From Lachnospiraceae bacterium (GTDB lineage Bacteria; Bacillota; Clostridia; Lachnospirales; Lachnospiraceae), in contig JAJQBS010000011.1 in NCBI GenBank assembly GCA_021203145.1, positions 1 to 49,391 on the forward strand: a stretch of 49,391 nucleotides of DNA. Direction: 5' to 3'. How positions within the stretch are numbered: position 1 is the first letter of the stretch; each line of letters begins with the position of its first letter. Positions 33,801 through 42,285 of this stretch are shown piece by piece. A program made the translations under genes and the position numbers. Below the pieces are notes generated by a model. That model searched no databases and was not told the origin of the DNA. It saw only the letters and a program-made list of their open reading frames with translations.

Positions 33801-33835
33801 ATAGTGAACGACAAAATTCTTTTGTCATTCACTAT
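33801..33835. repeat. 35-bp inverted repeat between spmB and the DUF885 gene
   Basis: Arms ATAGTGAACGACAAAA and TTTTGTCATTCACTAT match at 15 of 16 positions with a 3-bp centre. There is no T-run beyond it, so it is not a classical terminator. The outline resembles the palindrome at 3806-3828. Confidence 0.65.
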
Positions 33836-33883
33836 AAGGGATGCACACAGACGCGCAGGGAATGGCTGCCTGCGCCGGGAAAA

Positions 33884-34429
33884 TCATACCATCCGCCTGG
33901 CCAGTAAAACGCAGGCCGCAATCCCGGCAAAGACGCAGAATAAAGCGCCGCACAGGGTATAACGTGTCTTTCTGATCCCCGCCGATGTGAAATAAACACT
34001 CATTGTGTAAAAGATCGTCTCTGTGCAGCTCATCATCAGGGATGCGGTCAGCCCGACCAGGGAATCTGTCCCATACCGGCTGTAAATGTCTACCAGCAGA
34101 CTGTTCGCCGCGCCGGATGAAAAGAGTCTGACAACGGCCAGCGGCACCAGAGCGGAAGGAAAAATTTCATCCGGAAGGAGCACTCCGATGACAGATGCCG
34201 CCGCGTCCAGAAATCCGGACGCACGCAGCACACCGGTCGCTGTCATCAGGCCAATCAGTGTGGGTGCCAGGCGGACGACCATCTCCAGGCCACTGCGCGC
34301 GCCCTTTATAAAGCTGTCATATACCGGCACCTTCGCTGCCATTCCGCAGCCTATGATCAGAAACACGACAAAAGGAATGATCAGCCCGGACAGATACAGT
34401 AAAAATCTCACTTGCGCCATCCCATCCAT
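33884..34429 (-). CDS. spmB: SpmB-like nucleoside-recognition (Gate) domain membrane protein
   Basis: The 181-residue membrane protein has about five helices. It matches the spore maturation protein B family, which in Bacillus helps core dehydration and shares the Gate fold of nucleoside transporters. Recognisable segments are GARSGLEMVVRLAPTLIGLMTATGVLRASG, ALVPLAVVRLFSSGAANSLLVD and SCTETIFYTMSVYF (each typical of SpmB). The usual partner SpmA is not adjacent: upstream is the surface adhesin and its terminator. The start is not well supported by a ribosome-binding site; ATG 34420 (MAQVRFLL) is an alternative. Confidence 0.8.
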   Translation of the reverse strand: MDGMAQVRFLLYLSGLIIPFVVFLIIGCGMAAKVPVYDSFIKGARSGLEMVVRLAPTLIGLMTATGVLRASGFLDAAASVIGVLLPDEIFPSALVPLAVVRLFSSGAANSLLVDIYSRYGTDSLVGLTASLMMSCTETIFYTMSVYFTSAGIRKTRYTLCGALFCVFAGIAACVLLARRMV

Positions 34430-34544
34430 TCAGATTCATTTCGGCGGGAAATCTGCGGTATCCTGTCCGTCAGAATCCCTGCTTCATTCTATTCTCGTGC
34501 AGAAACTTTTATGATCATTCGGAAGACGTCCCTGCGCATCATAG

Positions 34545-34579
34545 AAAAACCCCCGCGCACTTCCCTTTATGCGTGGGGG
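34545..34579 (-). terminator. Intrinsic terminator of the surface adhesin gene
   Basis: On the minus strand CCCCCACGCA and TGCGCGGGGG form a 10-bp stem with one mismatch and a 10-nt loop, followed by TTTTT (34545-34549). Confidence 0.85.
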
Positions 34580-34633
34580 TAACATTTCTTCAATAGTATG
34601 ATTCGAGCGGCAAAAGGGTATGATGTCATGTCA

Positions 34634-37600
34634 TCATGAGCGTCTGAGTTTTCTCCGAATACTCCACCCAAAAAGAGCAAATGCCGCTCCCATCAGGACC
34701 ACACAGCCATACAGCGGGGTATTGTCGCCCGTCTGCACGGATACCTCTTCCCCCGAGACCGAACCATTGTCATCAACTGTATAGTAGGAAGTGCCAGACA
34801 GCAGGTCGGACGATGTCTCGTTTAAGATGCTGTCCCAGTCGTCAGAAGAAGTCGAGCCGTACACACTGTTCAGCAATATCGTCTGAACCTCCAGATTGTC
34901 CTGTGTGAACACAGCCGTCGCGTTCACCACCTTGATCTGATAGCCAAACTCGCGCTGATTTGTAATCACATTGCCGTCCTCATCTACCTCGGCAATGTAA
35001 ATCGTGACTCCGGACGCAGAGCCCAGGTTCAGCGTCAGCTTCAAAGTCAGCTCGCTCGCGTTATCGAGTGTCATCGCGATCGGATTCGCATATAGCGTAG
35101 TCAGCTCCGCGTCTTTGAACAGACCGACATAAAAGGTCTCGCTCACGGCCTTCAATGACGTACCCTCATACACGCGTTTTGTAAGATACAGCGTCACCTT
35201 GCTTGCCTTCAGCTTATTCGTAACTGTCACAGTCTGATTGCTCCCCTTCGTGATCGTCACCGTCGGGTTGTCCACAGACACCACGTAAGAAAAATCTGAA
35301 GAATCCGTAATCCGGGTACCGCTTGCATCCACCTCCGCGATATAGTAGGTCATATCATTGTCTCCGGAGAGCAGAATCCTTCTGCGCACCGTCACACTGG
35401 AGGCATTCTGAAGTGTCATCTTTACAATCGTCGGCGTATCGCTGTAGTCAGCGTTTCTGTAAATCCCGATATAGAAGGTATTCGTCACCGCCTCCGCCGT
35501 CCCGGAGGAATCCGTAGTATTCAGCGTGAGTGTCAGCGTTCCCGTATAGCGGTAGCCGCCCGGAAGGGAGGAATAAACATTCTGCACTGCCATGCTGGAT
35601 GCTTTTTGCGTAAGCTGCACTTTGCCGCTGTTCGTATAGCGGACGGTAAGCGCACTCGTCGAAGAGACCACCACGCCATATTCATCTGTTTCAGATAAAT
35701 AATAAGTCCCATTCTTCGTCAGATTAGAGAATGTCACCGTACCGGTAAAACCGCTCACATCCAGCGAGACGACGTTGCTGACCTTGTTTTTACGATCCGC
35801 GTCTGAGAACAGTGCCATATAATAGGTATATGCTCCGCTGCTTTTATAAGAGCCGGTCGTGGTATCATACGCATAGACCTGGTAGTCGCCCACATAGACC
35901 TCCTTCGTCACGGTAAGCGTATAGTCTGATTCGACAATCTCCGCATTCGTCAGGACAACCTCAGTCGTGCAGCCCCGTATCACAGTAAATGCCACGTCCG
36001 GGATCGGTGTATAGCCGTCTGGAGCCGTGATCTCCGTCAGATAATAAGTTTCCCCATCCGTCAGCGCATTGGTCCACACCAGCTGGGATGTTCCCGAGGA
36101 AAACGTCTTGCTTCCAACTGTCTCGACCTCCAGAATATTGCCCGAAGAATCCTTCACCGCCAGCACTGCTCCGGACAGCAGCGCGCCGCCGGATGCATCC
36201 TCGACCTGGATGGTAATGGTCGAATCGTTGAGCTGATTCTGAATGGTCACGGCCGCTTCCGTATTCTGGCAGTCCACCGTCACCGCTTCCGGCTCGTCAA
36301 ATGAGACGATATAGGCAAACCCGTTTTCTCCGGTCGTCACCACCGCTCCGGCGCTATCCGTCTCCGCCAGATAAAAGGTCTGGCTGGGACTGGTCGCCGT
36401 CAGGCTGCAGGTGATCGTTTTGGTACTGTTGCCGCCCATCGAAAACATAACCGGGGAGGTCGTCACCGCCGTCGTGTGATCGGCGTCGCTGTAAATATTA
36501 ATGTAAAAAATCTCTTTTCCGGTCAGCGCGGCGCCGTCCCGGTCTACCACGTTCAAAGTGAGAGAGAGAGTCACCGTATAGCCAAAGGTTCCTTCCGGCC
36601 AGGCTTCCGTATACAGATATTGCAGCAGGACTGTCTGATCCGTATCCCCCTCGGCAACGGTCACTTCTATAGCAGAGACCTGAGGAGCATTCTCTGTTGA
36701 GAGCAGATTCCCCTCCGCGTCAGTCGCTGCCACATAATAGGTTCCCCAGGAAAGTCCGTCAAATGTCACTGATCCACTGGTCGTGTCTCCCTCCGCGATC
36801 GTCAGCGCCTTCACATCGCTGACCCGTGTCAGTGTTCCCGCGTCAGCTGTCGTGGATGTACCGGTCCCTGCCGCTGTCCCGTCAGTTGCAGATGTGTCGG
36901 TCTCCGCCGCTGTCCCGTCAGTTGCAGATGGATCACTCTCTGTCGCGCTTTCGGTAAATAGGGCAGCGTAAAACGTGACGTCCGTCTCCGCCGTCAGCAC
37001 AGCTTCTCCATATAAAGCCTGCGCGGAAACCGTGATTGACTTATCAGACGCATCACCTGTCAGAGCCGCATCTGTATCAGACTCCGATTCTGATGCCACG
37101 GACAGACCCTCGTCCGTCTCCGCCGCAGCCATAATTCCGGAATTGTCCAGAGATCCCTTCTTCGTTCCGGCCTCGGTATTTATTTCTGTTTCTGTTTCTG
37201 TCTCTGTTTCAGTTTCTGTCTCAATCTCTGTTTCCGTCTCCGCCTCGGTTTCAATCTCAGTATCGGTCTCGGTTTCCGTCTCAGTTTCAGATTCTGTTTC
37301 CGTCTCAGTTTCAGTTCCTATCCCAACCTCTGTCTCAGTTTCTTCCTCTCCGACGGAGAATATAATGCGCAAAAGCTTCGTGTCATTGTTCTGCACTGTT
37401 ATAGATTCGGCGTAAACCGCCCCCTCCAGACTTCCTTTTATCTCAACAGATGCCTTCGGAGCAAGATAGGTTCCCTGAAGATTGCCGGACAGCTTTAATA
37501 TGCCCTCATAGTCTATATAAGAATCTTCTTCAATCGCGACAAAATTGTAAAGAACAGCCCCCGCTTCCGCCGCGTCCGTATAGCTGACTGTTTTTTCGGA

Positions 37601-38728
37601 GTACTTCATTGTGTAGCCGGAGAACGCAATCTCCTGCTCTTTTGAATCCGCAACTACGTTTATAATATAGACCGTGTCCGTCACATCCAGAATTTTATCG
37701 GAAAAGAGTGTTTCCAGCTGTGTCTCATCCAGATTCCCTTCTTCGTCCGCATAAATGTTAAGAACTGTAATTCCCTTCCCGGACTGTGCGTCGGCAAGAC
37801 TCACCGACAACTCCTCAAGCTCAGAAAGCAGAGAGACCGCCTCTTTTCCACTTACAACGAACGCATCCGGCGAAGTCTCCGTTTCTTCCTGTGCACCAGT
37901 CTCCTCTGATGTGCCGTCCTTCTTCTGCGCGTCAGCCTCCTCCGATGTGCTGTTTGCCTCCTGCGAGCCAACCTCCTCCGATGTGCTGTCTGCCTCCTGA
38001 ACATCGGCCTCTTCCGATACTCCGTCCTTCTCCTGCGAGCCAGCTTCTTCTGATACGGCTGTCCCGGTGGACAAAAATGCTTCTTCCACCTTTTTCGGTA
38101 TAGACAGTTCTTTCGCCACGAACAGATATGGAAGGACTTCGGAAAGCTCCTTTTCGAGCCACTCAAGCTTCAGCTTGTCCCCGGCATTTTTCCTGGCTGA
38201 CCGCTCGGTCTCGGTTTCCGTTTCGGTATCGGTCTCCGTTTCTGTTTCAGACTGGTCAGTGTCCTCTTCGGTCAAAGTCTCTGTCTCTTTTTCCGAGGCT
38301 TCCGCCCCGACCATCTGAGTGCTGCTCGTCTGTGCCTCCGTCTCTGTCGCGCTCTCTGTCTGGATGCTGCCCGTTTGCGCTTCTGCCTGCGTCGCACCCT
38401 CTGTCTGAGTGTTGCCCGTTTGCGCTTCTGTCTCTGCCGTGCTCTCTGCCTGAGTACTGCTCGTCTGCGCTTCTGTCTCTGCCGCACTCTCTGTCTGGCT
38501 GCTGCTCGTCTGCGTTTCCATCTCAGAAGCACTCTCCGCAGAGGCACTGCTCGTCTGCGCTTCTGTCTCAGAGGCCGAAGAAATCTGTGTCTCAGATTCC
38601 GCTGCCGTCTGTACCTCCGCGCTGCCTTCTGCAGCTACGCCCACAATGCCGCACTGCTGTATCATCAACGCGGCAGCCAGCAAAACCGCCGCTGTCCCCT
38701 TAAATTTTCTCAATCGATTTCCCTTCAT
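34634..38728 (-). CDS. Large cell-surface adhesin with choice-of-anchor-A-like and prealbumin/SpaA-like domains
   Basis: In this 1364-residue protein a signal peptide (LRKFKGTAAVLLAAALMIQQ, cleavage after VAAEG) is followed by low-complexity repeats (15-residue units of the type AETEAQTSSTQAEST, then 12-residue SEEVGSQEANST). A choice-of-anchor-A-like domain (~290-450) has the pattern SGNLQGTYLAPKASVEIKGS. A Glu-Thr dipeptide tract (~467-520) and at least five prealbumin-type repeats with YYIAEVD/YYLTEITAPDGY motifs follow. The C-terminus is a sorting signal: VQTGDNTP, a membrane helix and the basic tail RRKLRRS, so the LPXTG position reads SVQTG. ATG 38728 follows GGGAGGGG. It may be a pilin-like or adhesin stalk. 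A terminator follows at 34545-34579. Confidence 0.85.
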   Translation of the reverse strand: MKGNRLRKFKGTAAVLLAAALMIQQCGIVGVAAEGSAEVQTAAESETQISSASETEAQTSSASAESASEMETQTSSSQTESAAETEAQTSSTQAESTAETEAQTGNTQTEGATQAEAQTGSIQTESATETEAQTSSTQMVGAEASEKETETLTEEDTDQSETETETDTETETETERSARKNAGDKLKLEWLEKELSEVLPYLFVAKELSIPKKVEEAFLSTGTAVSEEAGSQEKDGVSEEADVQEADSTSEEVGSQEANSTSEEADAQKKDGTSEETGAQEETETSPDAFVVSGKEAVSLLSELEELSVSLADAQSGKGITVLNIYADEEGNLDETQLETLFSDKILDVTDTVYIINVVADSKEQEIAFSGYTMKYSEKTVSYTDAAEAGAVLYNFVAIEEDSYIDYEGILKLSGNLQGTYLAPKASVEIKGSLEGAVYAESITVQNNDTKLLRIIFSVGEEETETEVGIGTETETETESETETETETDTEIETEAETETEIETETETETETETEINTEAGTKKGSLDNSGIMAAAETDEGLSVASESESDTDAALTGDASDKSITVSAQALYGEAVLTAETDVTFYAALFTESATESDPSATDGTAAETDTSATDGTAAGTGTSTTADAGTLTRVSDVKALTIAEGDTTSGSVTFDGLSWGTYYVAATDAEGNLLSTENAPQVSAIEVTVAEGDTDQTVLLQYLYTEAWPEGTFGYTVTLSLTLNVVDRDGAALTGKEIFYINIYSDADHTTAVTTSPVMFSMGGNSTKTITCSLTATSPSQTFYLAETDSAGAVVTTGENGFAYIVSFDEPEAVTVDCQNTEAAVTIQNQLNDSTITIQVEDASGGALLSGAVLAVKDSSGNILEVETVGSKTFSSGTSQLVWTNALTDGETYYLTEITAPDGYTPIPDVAFTVIRGCTTEVVLTNAEIVESDYTLTVTKEVYVGDYQVYAYDTTTGSYKSSGAYTYYMALFSDADRKNKVSNVVSLDVSGFTGTVTFSNLTKNGTYYLSETDEYGVVVSSTSALTVRYTNSGKVQLTQKASSMAVQNVYSSLPGGYRYTGTLTLTLNTTDSSGTAEAVTNTFYIGIYRNADYSDTPTIVKMTLQNASSVTVRRRILLSGDNDMTYYIAEVDASGTRITDSSDFSYVVSVDNPTVTITKGSNQTVTVTNKLKASKVTLYLTKRVYEGTSLKAVSETFYVGLFKDAELTTLYANPIAMTLDNASELTLKLTLNLGSASGVTIYIAEVDEDGNVITNQREFGYQIKVVNATAVFTQDNLEVQTILLNSVYGSTSSDDWDSILNETSSDLLSGTSYYTVDDNGSVSGEEVSVQTGDNTPLYGCVVLMGAAFALFGWSIRRKLRRS
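37178..37340. repeat. Glu-Thr dipeptide microsatellite in the adhesin gene
   Basis: A 6-bp-based repeat (plus-strand GTCTCTGTTTCA and variants) encodes alternating E and T residues with occasional S, D, I and A. It forms an extended acidic linker between the anchor-A-like domain and the prealbumin repeats. Such tracts can change length by slippage in steps of two residues. Confidence 0.85.
37900..38060. repeat. 36-bp tandem repeat in the adhesin gene, four to five copies
   Basis: Units encode 12 residues of the type SEEVGSQEANST, with copies differing in the last half. The array lies before the anchor-A-like domain. Confidence 0.8.
38320..38560. repeat. 45-bp tandem repeat in the adhesin N-terminal stalk, about five copies
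   Basis: Units encode 15 residues of the type TETEAQTSSTQAESA. It lies immediately after the signal peptide region. Confidence 0.85.
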
Positions 38729-38776
38729 TATCAGTCCCCTCCCATTTCCCAGACAGGCAGGTGCATCTCCGTCGCC

Positions 38777-38881
38777 GACAAACTTTATTACACAGCAAAA
38801 AGCAGTCGCCGGCAGGCTTTCCTTTGTCCCAAAAATGTGATCGCCGACACCTCTTTACTTCGTCCCAAAAATCCGGTCGCC
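38777..38881. repeat. 34-36-bp degenerate tandem repeat overlapping the 3' end of upp
   Basis: Three units (38777-38810, 38811-38845, 38846-38881) share the ends GTCGCC or ATCGCC and the core TCCCAAAAAT in two of them. The third unit contains the last codons and stop of upp (GDRIFGTK), and the others are decayed copies beyond the stop. The gene end therefore seems to be the seed of the array. Confidence 0.75.
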
Positions 38882-39484
38882 CGCATCGCCAAGTCCCGGC
38901 ACGATATAGCCATGCTCGTTCAAGTGACTGTCCAGAGTCCCTACGTACAAATCCACATCCGGATGGTTTCTCTTCATCGCTTCAATGCCTTCCGGCGCTG
39001 CGATGATGCACATAAACCGAATGCTCTTGCACCCTTTGTCTTTGAGCATCTGGATCGCCGCCACAGCAGAACCGCCTGTCGCGAGCATCGGATCCACCAC
39101 AAAGACTTCCCTCTCATCACAATCTGCCGGAAGCTTACAGTAATATTCCACCGGTTTCAATGTCTCCGGGTCGCGGTAAAGCCCGATATGTCCGACCTTG
39201 GCCGCCGGGATCATTGCCAGCATACCGTCTACCATGCCCAGCCCCGCGCGGAGAATCGGCACTACCGCCAGCTTCTTGCCGCTCAGCTCCATTACCGTCG
39301 TCTTCGCGATCGGCGTCTCAATCTCAACCTCACTGAGCTTCAAATCGCGTGTCGCCTCATAGCACATGTACATGGCAATCTCACTGATCAGCGACCGAAA
39401 GTCACGGGAGCCCGTCTCTTTCCTCCGAATCAGTCCGATCTTGTGCTGAACCACCGGGTGATCCATAATCAAAATTTTCTGCAT
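38855..39484 (-). CDS. upp: Uracil phosphoribosyltransferase
   Basis: The 209-residue enzyme converts uracil and PRPP to UMP in pyrimidine salvage. It has the family length and motifs: [19 protein letters not shown] near the start, [14 protein letters not shown], the PRPP loop [11 protein letters not shown] and the C-terminal [14 protein letters not shown]. It follows rpiB on the same strand with a 177-bp gap, in the ywlC-ywlE-rpiB-upp order known from Bacillus. An extended -10 candidate (TGG-TATCAT, 39597-39602) may give it its own promoter. The ATG follows AGGAGG. Confidence 0.97.
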   Translation of the reverse strand: MQKILIMDHPVVQHKIGLIRRKETGSRDFRSLISEIAMYMCYEATRDLKLSEVEIETPIAKTTVMELSGKKLAVVPILRAGLGMVDGMLAMIPAAKVGHIGLYRDPETLKPVEYYCKLPADCDEREVFVVDPMLATGGSAVAAIQMLKDKGCKSIRFMCIIAAPEGIEAMKRNHPDVDLYVGTLDSHLNEHGYIVPGLGDAGDRIFGTK

Positions 39485-39661
39485 TTTTTCCTCCTTTTGT
39501 TTGCGGCTTTTGTCGACCTTAACCCATCATCTGAAGCCAATAGGATTTTTTTGAGCCAGTCTTACTTTCTCTGTCAGCTTTCGCCCATGATACCACAGAT
39601 CTTTGCGTAAATCTTTGGATTATTCTTAAGATTTTGCCAGCTGTCCAAACCAAAATCAATA

Positions 39662-40099
39662 TTACTGGTTGTCCTCATCAATCATCCGCACTCTGCGGGC
39701 ATGGCGCTCCGCACCGGAAAACGGAGTTTCCAGAAACGTCTCCGTAATCTTTATGGCCAGTCCCGGACCTGTCACGCGCGCACCCATGCACAGGACATTC
39801 GCGTCATTGTGCAGACGAGTCGCCTCCGCGCTGAAGCAATCCCCGCACAGAGCCGCCCGGATCCCACGATAGCGGTTTGCTGTCATCGACATGCCGATCC
39901 CCGTCCCACAGATCAGAATCCCTCTGTCAGCGCTCCCGGACAGGATTTCATGCACCACTGCTTTTGCATAGACTGGATAATCTACCGCGTCCTCCGACCA
40001 TGTGCCGCAATCCTTATACTCGATCCCCTTTTCCTCCAGATAGTTCTTAATTTCCTCTTTCAGGCAATATCCTGCCTGATCACAGCCAATTGCTAACAT
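39662..40099 (-). CDS. rpiB: Ribose-5-phosphate isomerase B
   Basis: The 145-residue enzyme interconverts ribose-5-phosphate and ribulose-5-phosphate. Visible are IGCDQAGYCLKEEI, DYPVYAKAV, the active-site Cys in ILICGTGIGMSMTANR (~70) and the LHNDANVLCMGARV segment. The start overlaps the end of the upstream phosphatase-like gene by 7 bp, and GAGGAGG lies at the correct distance, so they are probably co-translated. Confidence 0.95.
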   Translation of the reverse strand: MLAIGCDQAGYCLKEEIKNYLEEKGIEYKDCGTWSEDAVDYPVYAKAVVHEILSGSADRGILICGTGIGMSMTANRYRGIRAALCGDCFSAEATRLHNDANVLCMGARVTGPGLAIKITETFLETPFSGAERHARRVRMIDEDNQ

Positions 40100-40560
40100 A
40101 GTAACTCCTCCTCATTTAATTGTACTACCAGTTTATTAATCATGCCCAAAAGCTCCTCATAGCACTGACCATAGTCCGCAAGCGAGCCACCGTATGGGTT
40201 TTTCAGCTCCTCCAGTTCACCGACCTCCTGGTGCAGTACCCGCACAAGGTCTTCCCGCTCCGGCTCAAAGGTCTTCAGAATGGCCTCCCGAACCTCGCTG
40301 CTAAAGGTCATGATCAGGGTTCTCCCATCAAAATCATCCCGCACGAGGGGATCACTCATGTGGGTTTTCATCGTCAGGCCATTGCTGACCAGCACCGCCT
40401 CAGCCTTCGGGTTGATCGGCTCCGGAAACAGCACGACAAGTCCTTTCGACGTCACATCCAGCACATCCAGCAGGTATTTGTTCTGCATAATGGCCTCCGC
40501 CATCGGTCCAGTGGCCGTATCACTCTTGCTTACAAAAATCAGCCTGTCATACTTTTTCAC
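40093..40560 (-). CDS. Low-molecular-weight phosphatase (YwlE-type) homologue lacking the catalytic loop
   Basis: The 155-residue protein lies where Bacillus has ywlE (protein-arginine phosphatase), and the fold is recognisable: YDRLIFVSKSD at the N-terminus and GPMAEAIMQNKYL after the loop. Active family members have a CX5R loop such as CTGNTCRSP. Here the aligned loop reads SKSDTATGP, so the nucleophilic Cys is Ser and the phosphate-binding Arg is Thr. It should be inactive as a phosphatase but may bind phospho-residues or act as a regulator. The C-terminal Asp loop (DP) also looks altered to NPYGGSLADYG. It overlaps rpiB by 7 bp, so it is maintained in an operon. Confidence 0.75.
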   Translation of the reverse strand: MKKYDRLIFVSKSDTATGPMAEAIMQNKYLLDVLDVTSKGLVVLFPEPINPKAEAVLVSNGLTMKTHMSDPLVRDDFDGRTLIMTFSSEVREAILKTFEPEREDLVRVLHQEVGELEELKNPYGGSLADYGQCYEELLGMINKLVVQLNEEELLC

Positions 40561-40666
40561 TGCTCTTTCCTCCCACTATTTGGCCAGTATATATCTTCGC
40601 CCATCGTTCTTCCGGACTATTTCCTGATTCCCAGACTTCTTCTCCGTCTCAATATCAACAGCCAGG

Positions 40667-40830
40667 GAAAACTGCCAGGCACGCCTGTTGCCGGAATACG
40701 GCAGTCACAAAATCCTCGGTACGTGTCCGTTCCCGGAATACGGCAGTCACAAAATCCTGGGCACGCCCATTCCCGGAATACGGCAGTCACAAAATCCTGG
40801 GCACGCCCATTCCCGGAATACGGCAGTCAC
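40667..40830. repeat. 40-bp tandem repeat between sua5 and the phosphatase-like gene
   Basis: Full units start at 40699 (42 bp), 40741 (40 bp) and 40781 (40 bp), with a decayed unit before and the first 10 bp of a further unit at 40821. The two 40-bp units are identical. They carry CCCGGAATACGGCAGTCACA. The array fills most of the 304-bp gap, which holds nothing else recognisable. Confidence 0.92.
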
Positions 40831-40865
40831 ATGATGCCAAATAGCCATAATGCTTCCTTTAATAA

Positions 40866-41918
40866 TCAAACATGAATCACCTGGTGTCCCGCCGCCTTCA
40901 TCAGCCGATTCATAATCGCAGCCCCCATTCGCGGGGTCTCGAAGGATTCCGAATAAATCACGGATACCTTCATAAGGTCAAACTCTCTGAGTATTGCGTA
41001 CAAATGCTGCGCAATACTCAACTCCTCGTCCCGGGAACCGATGGATTTTACGGCTGCGTGTTCATAAAAGTCCAGCGATTCGTCCGTAGCGATCACTCCG
41101 GCAAGCCCTCCGCGTTCATGCTCTGCGGCAGTCAACGCATTGATCTTCTCCCGCACACGGTTTTCGGAACCTTCCACAATAAAAAGAGGCGCCTGCGGGG
41201 CATAATGGCGGTATTTCATCCCCGGTGCCTTTGGATGAACCGAAGGATCCTCAGAAATCAGCCCGCGATCCAGCCTGACCGGCCCGACCACCTCCTGCAG
41301 CATTTCCCGGCTGATATAGCCTGGCCGCAGGATTACCGGAATCTCCTCCGTCAGATCTACGATCGTAGATTCCAGGCCGATCAGAACCGGACCTCCATCT
41401 ATGATCATATCAATAACGCCATCCATATCCTCCGCGACATGCCCGGCTGTCGTCGGGCTGGGTCTGCCTGATGTATTCGCGCTTGGCGCGGCGATATAGC
41501 CTCCGCCTGCCCGGATCAGCGCAAGTGCGACCGCATTGTCCGGCATGCGCACCGCCACGGTGCTAAGGCCGCCCGTCGTCGCGAAAGGTACCGCAGCGGA
41601 CTTTTTCAGTACCATCGTGAGCGGCCCCGGCCAGAACGCATCCGAAAGAAGCTTCGCCCACGCCGGAAGGTCTTCGGTGATCTTCTCAATCGTCTCCCAG
41701 TCGGCGATATGTACAATGAGCGGATTGTCCGAAGGCCTTCCCTTCGCCTGATAAATTTTCCGTGCCGCGTCCTGATCCAGCGCGTCCGCGCCCAGTCCGT
41801 AAACAGTCTCTGTCGGAAAAGCCACCAGGCCGCCGTTTCGCAGAACCCTGCCCGCGCGCCGGATCCCGTCCTCATGCACGCCGTCTGTCATATTTTCCAA
41901 AACGGTATTCATTCGCAT
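40866..41918 (-). CDS. ywlC: L-threonylcarbamoyladenylate synthase (Sua5/YwlC family)
   Basis: The 350-residue enzyme makes threonylcarbamoyl-AMP for the t6A37 modification of ANN-decoding tRNAs. The N-terminal YrdC domain (~15-210) has GGLVAFPTETVYGLGADAL, KGRPSDNPLIVHI, AAPSANTSGRPSPTTA and the STIVDLT motif; the C-terminal Sua5 domain (~220-350) contains PGMKYRHYAP. The ATG at 41918 follows GAGGACAG. It is the first gene of the ywlC-ywlE-rpiB-upp cluster, although a 304-bp gap with repeats separates it from the next gene. Confidence 0.95.
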   Translation of the reverse strand: MRMNTVLENMTDGVHEDGIRRAGRVLRNGGLVAFPTETVYGLGADALDQDAARKIYQAKGRPSDNPLIVHIADWETIEKITEDLPAWAKLLSDAFWPGPLTMVLKKSAAVPFATTGGLSTVAVRMPDNAVALALIRAGGGYIAAPSANTSGRPSPTTAGHVAEDMDGVIDMIIDGGPVLIGLESTIVDLTEEIPVILRPGYISREMLQEVVGPVRLDRGLISEDPSVHPKAPGMKYRHYAPQAPLFIVEGSENRVREKINALTAAEHERGGLAGVIATDESLDFYEHAAVKSIGSRDEELSIAQHLYAILREFDLMKVSVIYSESFETPRMGAAIMNRLMKAAGHQVIHV

Positions 41919-42037
41919 CTGTCCTCACTTTTACGTACTTCACTCACGCTTGCTATTTTTGTTTTTTAAAGAAGCTTTAAGAAGCACGTTCTTTTACCGC
42001 ACGGCAGAAAACGCCTGCTCCATTCCCTGGGTGAATT

Positions 42038-42089
42038 GCTGCCCGGCGAGATTTTCCCTGCCAGTGGCCATGCCCGCTTCGCCGGCAGC
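42038..42089. repeat. Inverted repeat in the sua5/S1 divergent intergenic region
   Basis: GCTGCCCGGCGA (42038-42049) and TCGCCGGCAGC (42079-42089) pair over 11 bp with one bulge. It lies in the leader of sua5. The rest of the 366-bp gap holds only the two promoter candidates. Confidence 0.4.
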
Positions 42090-42130
42090 GCCGCAGTAGA
42101 AAAAACGGCGGCAGCAGATTTATTTGATAC

Positions 42131-42136
42131 AGTATA
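42131..42136 (-). promoter_or_regulatory. Extended -10 promoter candidate for sua5
   Basis: On the minus strand TGC-TATACT is an extended -10; the -35 (TTTCAA, 17 bp upstream) is weak. It leaves a leader of about 200 nt. Confidence 0.4.
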
Positions 42137-42220
42137 GCACCATAACCGTTTTTTTGAAACTCTTTTTATCAATTTTCATTATTTTCTTCAATTTTAGTAT
42201 TCAAAAACCAAAAGCTGTGG

Positions 42221-42226
42221 TAGAAT
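42221..42226 (+). promoter_or_regulatory. Extended -10 promoter candidate for the S1-domain gene
   Basis: TGG-TAGAAT precedes the gene by about 60 nt, in a very AT-rich stretch. The -35 (TATTCA at 17 bp) is poor. Confidence 0.4.
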
Positions 42227-42285
42227 AGATGTCATCAATTGTCCGGCAGCGCCGGCAAAGTGTAGTAGGAAAGGAATAAACAACT

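Noticed and set aside
33801..33835. Terminator of spmB
   Set aside because: The stem is strong but no T-run follows on the minus strand, and a similar palindrome occurs elsewhere.
36783..37415. Ser/Val-rich open frames on the plus strand
   Set aside because: They are antisense reflections of the Glu/Thr repeat in the adhesin gene and have no ribosome-binding site or family similarity.
40667..40830. CRISPR array
   Set aside because: The repeats are contiguous 40-42-bp units without unique spacers.
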